DNA of 64,000 nucleotides from Tanytarsus gracilentus (Eukaryota > Arthropoda > Insecta > Diptera > Chironomidae): the NCBI GenBank assembly GCA_038502055.1, contig JAXRKN010000045.1, positions 4,424,501-4,488,500 on the forward strand. Reading direction: 5' to 3'. The notes below the pieces were generated by a model, which saw only the letters and a list, made by a program, of their open reading frames with translations, did no database searches and had not been told where the DNA came from. This document shows, piece by piece, positions 26,201-38,200 of the stretch. The translations under genes were made by a program, and so were the position numbers. Numbering within the stretch: the first letter of the stretch is position 1; every line of letters starts with the position of its first letter.

Positions 26201-29200
26201 GATCGATGCCGTTGTGTGTGTGAAAAGTGGGCTTCGAGCTGAATTTAGAAAAAAACGGAATAATAATTTTGGTATTGAAAAGGCGTCATGAAAAATTTGT
26301 ACAGTGAAACCTTGAAGTTTTTAAAATTTAAATTTAAAAACCGTTAAATTTTTAAACTAAGTTTAAATTTTTAATATTTAATAAATGTAATTTTCCAGAG
26401 GTTTCACTGTATCTCTCGAACATTTATAATTCACATACTTATCGCTTCAACCCGCTTAACATTACGGGCAGTTGTGAGAAAAACATATCGCAATGCATAA
26501 AAAATAATGCACATAAATAATGTCGGTATTAATAGCCAAGGATTTATAACGGCAACAATCGTAAGAATCGTTGCCAACTGAAAAAAGAACTGCAGAGAAA
26601 AAAATTTATGTCATGTCACGAGAGAAAATTCAGTAAATATTCACCTGTAAGCAATCGACAATAACAACCGGTAAATTGCTGTCAATCGTTCCGATGTCCT
26701 TTGAAAATCGATTCAGAATTCTTCCGGTTGAGTTTTGATTAAAAAACAACATCGTTGCACGTGTCACACCGCGGAAGAGCATATCGTGAAGATTTATTGC
26801 GACACGAAGACACATTTGATAGAAAGCGAATGAACGTGATAGGATGAGAACAAAAAGTACAAAAATCAAAATTGAGTAGAGATAAACATGTCGCTCGGTT
26901 GTCCACCAGTTTGGGTCAAAAATTGTCAAATCATCACCAGGGCTACGATCTAAATCACCATAATTTTCCTCCCAGTTAACCCTAAAATTTTAATGAAAAT
27001 AAATTCATCAAAATAATCATTTCATAGCTACCAAATGGACACAAAATAATCGACCATGCCCTGAGTTGCCTGTGCTACAACAAAAAGCACAGCAACGAAA
27101 AGGACAAAAAGTTTGCTGTTAACAGCTCCAATGTAGTCCTTATAAATGGACATTGTGACCTTTCCATCTTGTTGACTCTCTTTGGAGATACTTTGCTCCT
27201 CATTTTTCTTCTCCAACGATTCTGCGGGTTGAGTCTTAAAGTTTGAAAAATGTAAAAAAAAATTTCATGATAAAAATTTTGTGTTTAAATTTGGGATTCG
27301 AACCTTATTGTTGAAATTTAATAAAAATTTTTTAATTTCATTTCTTTAAATTTAACAAATTTTGCAATATCTTATCAAAATTTAATTTATTAATTGAAAA
27401 TCATTGTGCAGATCAAAAACATCAATTAATACTAATTTACTTACTTGTTTATTATAATTATCACTTCCGTCAACATCATCAGTCTGAATTGATTTTTTGA
27501 AATCATAAAACGAACTAAAATCATTTTCATTATTTCTTATGTAGTCATACGATCCCTGTGCCTTTATTTGTCCCGCACTCATAATGACTACATGCTCAGT
27601 GCCTTTTAAATATTGAAGTTGGTGTGTGACAAGCACGCAAATTTTATCCTGCGGAGTTGCGTGAGAAATCGCAATAATTATTAGAGAAAATTTTTTTAAT
27701 TAGTTTAAGCTGAAAAAACTCACTTTTAAGAACTCCCTTATGCACTTTTCGAAAATGTGCTTTCCAACGTGCGCATCTACAGCACTAATCGGATCATCGA
27801 GCAAATATATGTCGGCCTTTTTGTAAATCGCTCGAGCTAAATTAATTCTTGCTTTTTGGCCGCCACTCAAACTGATGCCGCGATCCCCGACAATTGTCTC
27901 ATCGCCATGCGGGAAAAGTTCCAAGTCTCGTTCGAGAGCGCAAATGTGGAGAACATTTTTGTATCTTTTATCGTTAAACTTTTCGGTGAATAAAATATTG
28001 CTCTTGACGCTTCCCTCAAAAATCCAGGCTTGTTGTGCGGCATAACTCACAGTCCCACTCACATCCAAGTCACCTTCAACCAGCGGCAATTCTTTGAGTA
28101 CGACTTCGAGTAGTGAAGTTTTTCCACATCCAACCTGTCCAATGACTACAACGAGCGATTCTTTTTCAATCTCTAAATCCACCGAGACAATTCCAACATT
28201 GTTATTTTCCTCGTCCTGATTCCAGTATGCAGTTGCTGATCGCATAAAAATTCCTGTTTGCAACGAATGAATTTTCACACTTTTCTTTCTCAATTGTCGA
28301 GTGGATTTGTTTGAGATTTTCTGAAGTAAAAATTCTTCAACACGCTTCAGCGAGACCCAACCTTCAGCAACGCTCGTCACTGCCATTGGCCAAAATTCAA
28401 CTAAAGATGCTCGCACGTAATTGAAATATGCAATCGTCACAAAAGCCTTTACGGCCGTAATTGAATTTCCCATCATCACGTACATGACGAGTGTTGCGAA
28501 AACAGCAAAACTTGGGAGAAATACAAGCGAGAGGAGAGTCGCACGAATATAGTAACCCTTCGCAATTGCTCTTGTTTCAAAACTTCGAATTGCATTGATG
28601 CTCTTTGCAAATGCATTTTCCCATGCATACATTTTAATTACTTGAATTCCTGTGATGATTGAAAACATTGATTTTACTCGATTGTCGGTCTTTTGAGCTG
28701 TCTCGAGCCGAACGTTTGCTGATCTTTTGCCAAGCCAGCCTGAGGGGTGAAAAAATATTTTTTTAATTTCAAAGAGAGTTTTTTATGAGCTTTTCAAAAA
28801 GTAAAGTTTAATTTTTTGTAATTTCAAAAAAAATTTAAATTTTTCTTAAAAGCTCTTTAAAATCAAATTTGAGCTTTTAAAAATTACCTTGCAATGGCAT
28901 GAACAATATCAAAATCAGCATTCCCAACAATCCCGCATATCCGACTTGCTGAAAGATAAAATATCCAGCACCCATTGCCGCAAGCGGAGGTCTCCAGAAA
29001 TCATGTGTGAAACTCATCAACCAATCGAAACGACTCACATCGTTTGACATGAGATTAACCGCTTGCCCTGCAATTCCATCCTTAAGCGTATACTTTGTGA
29101 ATGCTAAAATCTGAAGTAAAAATGCACATAAATTTACAAACTAAATCTTTAATTAGTTCTACGTGAATTACTTGCCTTAGTGTAGATGAGTGAGCAACAT

Positions 29201-32200
29201 GCAATGCGCAGTTTCATGCCATGATCGAAAAGAAAAAGCATGAAGGGATGGAAAAATAGGATGGGCACGATGAGTGTTAATGCCATGCCGGTGGCAATTA
29301 GGTATGCATCGTTGTGACTAAACCCGTTGGGATTGTCAATGAAGTAACCGATCAATAAACCGAGCAAAAGAGGATTCGCAAGCCTTAAAATAAAGAAAAT
29401 TGTATTTGGCAATTTTCGAACGAGTAATTTCTCACTTGCAACATGTCTCGAAGACCGCATAAAAAAATCCAACAATAATCACTCGAAGCCAAAAAGTCTT
29501 CAATGCCACTCGAACGAGACTTGGATTTTCTTTGAGTTGCTCATCCTCCCAAAGCATCTCAAAGCGCCTCGTGACTCGATCGCTCGTGTGCTTCTCACAG
29601 CATTCATAAACATCCTCCTCAACTATCTGTCGCTTCAGGCCAATTTTTAATAGATCTTTAAGCCACCTGTAAACAATCATAATTGAGTTAATTATTTTAT
29701 GGCATTTCGGTAGCTGAGAAGATGAAAAATTTTCTGCTTATCGCTCACTCGCGTGACGAAAGAAAACAAGATTGCCAAAAATAAAACTTCACGTGCTCGT
29801 CACATTGTTTAGGCTCTCCCGAAATTTCGTTGATAGTCGTTTTATCAGTGAATACGTGCGAGATTATTTTTGTGTAATAATTGTCAAAAAATTGCTGACA
29901 ATGCACGAAAGTTCTTCAGTATTAGATAACACTTGAATTTATGTATTATTTAATAGCCATTAGACTGATGTGAACCATCTCGTATTTAAATCATTTTAAA
30001 ATTATTTAATAAATTTGAGATTAGATTTAAAAAATTTAATCCTAAGATTAATATTATGGATGTAAGTTATCTCAAAGAAATTACGAAAGTTTGAGGTTCA
30101 AAGATTTTTTTAGGTAAATAATTGTGGTTGTGGGGAAACACAAGATTTTAATTTGTTTGTTTACAAGAGAATCAATCAAAATCTTTAATGAACATCTTAA
30201 TTTTTTGTTTGAGAAATTTACGAAATTTTATATAAATTGTGTAGTAAATTTACACATAAACAAAGTTTTAACATAAAATATTCTCATTTCCGCTTCTCTC
30301 CATTTCTGGGTTGACCTAGAACTTTTTTGTCCAGTTAAAAATTTTGATTATCATTCAACACTCATAAAACTTTTTTATAACATTGAAAATTAAAATTGAT
30401 GTTTTTTTAATATCAAGTCTTTTTATCACTTGACTTCTGTAATTTCCATTAATCAGTTTTTAATCTTTGCCACATGTCAATTAAGAAGTTCTCCCAGACG
30501 CTCGAATACTTAACGTATTGCCGATAATAAGAAAAATCCACTTTACCAGTAAAGATATTTGGAGATTAAATTTGCGTTATCATATGGATTGCTGGGTTTC
30601 TTTGTATTTTTATCGTCTTTATTCATTCTTAATTTGAGCAGAAAGTAATAAATTTTAACACAATTTCGCGAAGATCTTTGATAATGTCAACTCAAAAATG
30701 ATTTACAATTAAAATTTTCACTAGAACTTTTTTTCCCGGTCTAGAGTTGAATAAAGCTGAACGCGAACTGAGAGAAAAAAGAGCAAATTGCCAAAAATAA
30801 ATGCAAAGCTTTATCAAGCGATAAGATAAGTGTGCGTTAATGTGTGTGAATTGTTTTCTCGCTCTCTCGCTCTGTAATAATTTATCGATATGTCAATTAC
30901 CTACTTCAAGTCAATATTGCGAGCACATATGAATTATTGAATGAAAATATTCAGTAATTTTTCAATAAAGCGAAAGTGAATTTATGCAGATCATGAATAA
31001 TTCTGTGCGTGTCGAATCCAGTTCAGAGGAAGTTCAAGAATTTTATTTTTTCAAATATTTATTGTATTAAATAAAAATAATTTCATATAAAAAACAGTCA
31101 AAAATAATTTAGAATGATCACGTTTTAAATTTTAAAGTAACACTTAAAAGTAATTTTTTAAAAAGGAACTTTTCTCACAGCTTTTTTCATTTTACATTCA
31201 TCAACTTCTCTTTTCTCGCAAAATAACTCTTTTCCGCAATTTTAATTAAGTTCATGGCACATGCGTATCCATTTTTATCGACAAACGTTCTGAAGTAGCC
31301 TCTCGAGCACTGTATGAGTTCATATGAGTGTCCCATTTCAACAATTCGTCCTCCATCGAGCACGATAACATTATCACATTCCATTATTTTGTTTAGTCGC
31401 TCAACATTAATCATTAAAGTCGTACATTTCGGAAAATTTGCTTGGATCACGTCGTCAATTTCTTCGGCATCACTAAAGGAGAAGGAATTTTTCATTAAAT
31501 CAATTAAGGGTGGAAAACTTAGGTTTTTAAAATTTTATAGTAAAATCATTTAAAAAAATAATATTAAAATTAATTAATTTTTTAAAAAAATTCCTAAGTT
31601 TCTAACCCTTTTTTAATCATTCCATCTAATTTCCACACTCACCCACTATCGAGCCTGTCAGTTGTTTCGTCCAGGATTAAAAATTTGCTCTTCGCCAGCA
31701 TCGCACGTGCCAGATATAGCAGCTGCCTCTGCTTTACATTGAAAATCACATTCGACGAATTTAAAGCCTCCCTCAAATTCGATATCATTGGTTTCATATG
31801 AACACGCTCCAACGCATTCCAAATTTCATCGTCTGTTCGCTGTTCGCATGGATCCAAATTATTTCGAATCGATCCATTGAAGAGAATCGGATCGGCAGGA
31901 ATTAATGCGAATGTTCTTCGTAACTCATGCAAGCCAAGCGTGTCGATATTAATGTCGTCAATCTCAATGCGTCCCTCGTTAATTGCGAATCGAAGCAATG
32001 CCCGGATTATTGATGATTTACCTGAACTTCGAGAACCCACAATGCCGACTTTCTCACCCGCATTTATTTTAAAATTTAAATCTCTTAACACATCATCAGC
32101 ATCTGGCACATAACGAAGATGAAAATTTGTGAAAATAATTTTCGCACTCAATGGCCAATCCTTTGATGGACGACATTTGTTGGGTGTTCTGAGTGAGGAC

Positions 32201-35200
32201 TCCATTTGTACATTTTCGTAATGAAATATTTTATCGAGCGACGTCATTTGCGATCCAATTTCGATAGTTTGCCTTAGGCCTTTTATATAAATGAATTAAT
32301 TTAATTACAGTCATTAATTTAAGGGCTGAAAACTCACCCCATTGGAGATAAAAATTCAAGTGAAGAATTTGAGTAAGAACCAGTCCAACATCAGCGGGTT
32401 TTAAAGCTTTAAAAATTTTAATTTTGTTATTTTGTAAAATTCGAAATGTGAACAAAGAAAAATCTTAAGCGAGAAAAATTCTTAAAAATTAATTTTTCTT
32501 TAGTCCTTATGTGGAATAAAATCCTCTCTAAATCTCACCATCTTTGCCGTATGTCAAAAAAGCATACATCACGACGCTGATGTAAATCACACCGACAAGA
32601 TCCAACCAAAATGTAAATGCTCTCGTTGCTGCATAATTTAGATACATCGCGGAAGTATTAAGATCTATATTGCGATGAAATTCATCCATCAAAACTCGCT
32701 CAGATCGTGTTGCATGAATTGTCGGCAATCCTTGGAATGTTGAAGAAATTCGTGCAAGAATGGAATTGCGAGCTTGAAAGAAAAAGATTTGCTTCATCAT
32801 GATGGAAAACTTCTGACTAAGAAATTAGTTTTTTCTCATTCACTCGATGAGAAATTTTTTCAACCCAGTTTTTCTTCATTTGAATGGATGCTTACTTGCT
32901 CCATAAAAAAGAATTTTTCCATCCACTCAACAAAGCATTTTAACAATGTGGTAAATGCACTTTGTTGTGGTTGCAGAGCGTGTCATTTAAATTTAAAGTG
33001 CTCTCATGAATTTTATGTATTCAAGTGTTTAATGATTTAAAAGTGTAGCACTTGGATGTGAATGTGATAAAACTTTCAATGAAATTAAAATCGTGAGAGA
33101 ATTTCCTGAATTTTAAAGTTATTTTCAGTTGAATTTTTTTAATATCAATCAACTAACTCAGAGCTAAAATCAACCACTGATAAATTATCAAATAGATTTC
33201 ATGTGAAAATTCATTTTTCAAACTAATCAATATAATTTTTCGCATAATCAAGCAATTTTATATGTCATGGATTAGAATTAGTGATGATCATTTTCATGAA
33301 AATAAATTGATGGCCGAAATGCCCCAAAATTAATCAAATTTGGTCGTAATTAATTAAGTTTAATTTATCCATTCAATTTAATTACTTTCTAAAACATTTT
33401 TTATAAAAAAGCGTTCACCCCTAAAAAATATTTCGTCTTAAATCAAAGTCTCAAATTTAATCTTCTCTATTTAATCTCGAAATCATCGAACAAAATATTT
33501 CTCTTTAATGCACTTTCGACACTCTCTAATCCACTAAACAAAAGCGGTCTGTATAAGAAAAGCTTTTTTATGGAAAATCAATACAAGACGGCGCTTGTTT
33601 ATCAGCGTGATATGCCACAATAAATTGCATTCATTCAATATTATTGTGTGAAGCGAGTTTTAAGTACGTCATTAAATTTTTTAATTTATTTGCTCCTTGT
33701 TAAAGCTTGTTGGTGGTTATGAGAAGTGCATTAAGGCGTGCATTGTAAATACTGCAATTACTTTAAAAGGGTTTGAAAATTAAATTAAATTTTGTTGAAA
33801 TTTGTTGACAAATTTTATTGACTATCCTTTGTCGAAAAAGTTATGAAGCTTTAATATATTTTAATTTCCCACCCGGGGAGTGAACATTTATAAATTAATG
33901 CATTAAACTCACTCAATGATTCGACACGACGTAGACTACGTGATGTATTGACGTAAAAGTACCGAAGTGTGCATGCTGTAGCGAGCATAATTAATGTTGG
34001 CAACAATAGCCAATAATTAACCGTTGCGATGAGCGTTGTAATTGCAATCGCTTCTAGAATAAACTGAAAAGAGAAAATTTTAATTTAATTCACGCCCACT
34101 CGACTCAGCTTTTGCTCTCACCGTGAGACACTCAAAGAGCGTAATTGGCAATTGTGTGTCCATCGTTTCAACATCGGCCGTAAATCGATCCAATATGAGA
34201 CGCGACGACAAGCATTCAAAAAATCGAAGTGTCGCCCTCGTAATGGCACAAAAGAGCCTATCATGAATGATGACACTGGCACGAATGCACAATTTGAAGA
34301 ACAAAAACGATCGATGAGCGGTGAAAAATAGCAATGTGAAAAGGATAATTGAATAGAAATAGATGAAATTGACCCAATTATAATAATTGGCCGCCTCATT
34401 TTCTCCTCTCTCGTTTGCTGCTGATATTTCGCTGAAATTAACACTCAACACATGTCCATGTGCCATGATTTGCTCTTCATGATTGAGCCTACGATGATCG
34501 AGGAGAGTGGAAAAACAAAAATAAATTAGTGAATGATTTATGAGGAAAAGAATCAAGAATGATGTGACAATTATCTAAAGCATCGATCACTTTATCACAA
34601 GTAGATTCAATTACAGGGATTTAATGTATCTTTTGTGTCATTAGTCTACTTTTTATTCTCTTAAATTATGTCTGATCTTTTAGCGGTTTAATTATAATTT
34701 AATCAACTTCAAGATGAATGAAAGCTCATTGGATGAAGTAAAAGCTTCTATTGAAAAGCATTCAGAATTAAAACTCAGAATTTTCACTAACTTCTAGTAA
34801 AAACATTTCCTCATGTTTATCACCTAAAAATCAATCTTTTCTCCTTACTAAACTCAATTCATCTCTGACATTCAGAAAATATATTGAAGTCCATAAATTT
34901 TCTAACCCGATGAAGTTTTTTATGCACAAGAAAAATGGCTTCGAAATTGGAAAACACTTCTGTACACCGCTTTAACGTCTCCCGACTGTTCCATAAAAAT
35001 TCTCTTTAGAATGGCAATAAAAAAAATCAAAAACGCTATCTTTATTAGTCGGAAGCTTTTTGTGAGCTTTTTAAATTGGAAATGAAGCATTTAGGATAGG
35101 GAGGTGAATGTAATAAATATTTTTGACGATTAAGGTATTGATTTTTTATGCACGTTGTCATGAATATGAAAAATTTGAATTAAAAGCTTTTGGTACAAGG

Positions 35201-38200
35201 GGTGGGTTGAATAATATTTTTAACTGAAATTTTTTCAAAAGCTTTTAATTCGAATAAATCAATAAATTTCAACCATAAGTGTCTATCCCCTTATTATGAA
35301 AAATATTCTCACCATTTTGCAATGAAATATTCTAATCCACTTGCGTTGAACTGAGCGAGCATGAAAAGAATCATAAGCCATAAAAGCCCGCATTTGCTCG
35401 ATCCACTTATGGACTTGACGTATTTTGTATAGCAACTCCATTCAACTTCCTCGCTAATATGATTCTCTTCCGAATGCTCGGTAATTGGAATTTGATGGAA
35501 GAAAAATGAGCTTTTTTGTGCATTAGCTTCGTCCTCAAAAACTGCTGACTGTTTATGAACGCAAAAAAAATTTGAAAAATGTTTAAAACTTTGATGAGAA
35601 AACACTCACGTGTGGCTCGAATTCTATTGAAAATTTCCTCTCAATCTCACTTGATGGAAAAATCTCTTTATAAATTGTGGAGCTTCGAAATTCTCTGAAG
35701 GTTCCCATTGTGTGTACACAATCCATGTTAATAGCAATGATTTCATCAAGCTTTTGTAGAAAATCGATACGATTTGAAGCGACGAGAAAAATTTTATGCT
35801 GTTGAAAAAAATTATTAGAACTTTAAGAAAAATTAAATATATTTAAAATTTCACCTCTAAAAAGCTTTTAACACCTTCAAAAATATTTTTTGCCATCTTG
35901 TCGTTGGCAATCATTCGGAAGCAGTCATCGATGATATAAATATCAGAGTTTCTGTAGATGCATCTCGCAAGATTGATTTTCGCTTTAAACGAGTCATTTA
36001 TGCAAGCGCTATCGATGAAGGTGTCATCGCCTGTTGGCAGTGTTTCAATTTCCTTATCTAAGGCACAAATTTTTAGAACTTGTGAGTATCTTTCTGAGTT
36101 GAAGATTTCTGTAAAAATTATGTTGTCTCGAATGCATCCGGAAAATATCCATGGATTAAGTCCGGCGTAGCTTAAACTTCCATTAATAATTATTTCGCCA
36201 GAATCACAGTCAATTTCACCTAAAATAATTTCCAAGAATTTTGACGCTTTTTCGCCAACAATTCCGTAAGATTTTCCTTCCATAACTTCAACGTAATCGC
36301 ATCTTAGTTTCTCTTCACGAGTCACACAACTTCGCAGTGAAATATTTTTAATCTCAAAATTCTCATTTACAATTCTTTTTATTTTAACAACGTCCTCAGA
36401 CATTAACAGCTTTTCAGAGTTTTCATATATTTCACTCTTATCAGACACATTCAAGGTTAATCTCGAATTATCGTTGATTGTGTTACTCTCGGTTGATATA
36501 AGAAGAAGATTTTGTATTTTCTCGACGACACAAAATGCTTCTTTTGCGTGTGTCACTAGCAGTGGCCAAAACTGAATCATCGAAGTGAAAAGCATGCTGT
36601 AGTATGAGATAATCACATAAGCACTGCTGGCAGTAAAGCGATTATCCAAGTTTAGTGCACAAATAATGCACAAAAAAATTGAGAGCTTGAGGAGTAGACT
36701 CGTGATATTGACGGACGCTCGAAGGTACAATGAACTGCACAGCATGTTAATCTCTTTAGTGCGTGAGTCCTTCACCATTTTAGCAAAAACTTGCTCCATG
36801 CAGAAGGTCTTTATGCTCTCGATTTGCTTTATAATTTCACTCATGAGATTGACGCGATGCTCGGTGTGATGAGATGCCCGCGAGCGGTAATTTGACGACT
36901 TTCTACCGATAAAAACTGTTTGCATGATGAAATTTTATGTTCTTTTTGTGAAGGCAAAAGAGGGGTGGGACACGATTAAAAATTAAAAATTAAATCTTTG
37001 GATTAATAATTTTTGATAAAATTAATCTCAAGATTTAAATTTTAATCCAAAGATTGAACACCCCTCTCAAATAAACTCACATAAAAGTGGAACACATCCT
37101 AGCAAAAGCATCATTCCAATCAAGCCTGCAACGCCGATTTCTTTATAGACAAAAATTCCTATGAAAAAAGCTTCTATTGGTGCACGATAAATCTCATGGC
37201 TCGTCGCAAGTGCATAATCAACTTTATTCATATCTCTCGATATTAAATTTATTAATTTCTCATCAAATCGCTCGCCCGTCATGAACGTTCGACATTTCAA
37301 CACCTGCAAAGTGAAATTTTTTATTAAAATTTATTCAATTAAGTTCATTCAGTTTTTATGTTGATGATGCGGCGGTAGCAATGATCATTTGCATAGCTTT
37401 TATGCGCGAAACGTGAATGATTAATTTATGCGAGGTTTAATTGATTTTGGTGTTTTCATTGTGATGTGTTTGTGTTGGATTTTTGGTTATTGAATTTTAA
37501 TAATTTAATTTTTTTTAAAATTTATTTAAAAATGGAAAAGTTTTAAATGGTCACGAACGAAAAATTCATGAAACTCGAGTTTTGAAGAAAATTTCTTGAA
37601 CATTTTGCGTCTTCGAATTTCCATGAAATTTGTCTGTCAAGAAAAGTTCAGCATCGTGTCATTTTAATCTTTTCAATGTTATTGAATAATAAATTATTCA
37701 TGCAGCATCTGTCGCACCTTTTTTCTTTGCTGTCAACTATGTTGTTGCGTAACAAAATTCTTGTTATTTTCGCTAAACAAAACCCTTCATGTTTTTGTTA
37801 AAATATTTAGAGTGATAAAATTCAAAAAAAAATTGGCAGCATCAACTAACATTAACCGCCCCAAAAAAGGATTGAAACCTTATCGATTTCTCTTAAAATA
37901 AATTTGATGAATTTCATGCGGCGTGACCAATAAAAATTATTTATTAACGCACACAAAATTACCTTTTTGTACAGCGAGACACAACATGCGATTCGTAAGC
38001 GTTGTCCAGTGTTGAGAATATACAAAAAGAACGGATGAAATACTAAGAGTGGTATCAAGGAACATAAAAAAGTACCGGCTGCGTAAAATGACGCTTGTTG
38101 AATGGTGATGGCAGTTTGATTGTCATTATTTGGCGAAAAGTATGATATAAATAAACCTAGAAATTGTGGCTGGGCGATTCTGGAAGAAATTTGATAGATG

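Noticed and set aside
34118..34444. 108-codon minus-strand frame overlapping ABCC-B exon 7
   Set aside because: It is the alternate frame of an exon whose own frame matches the ABCC transmembrane region.
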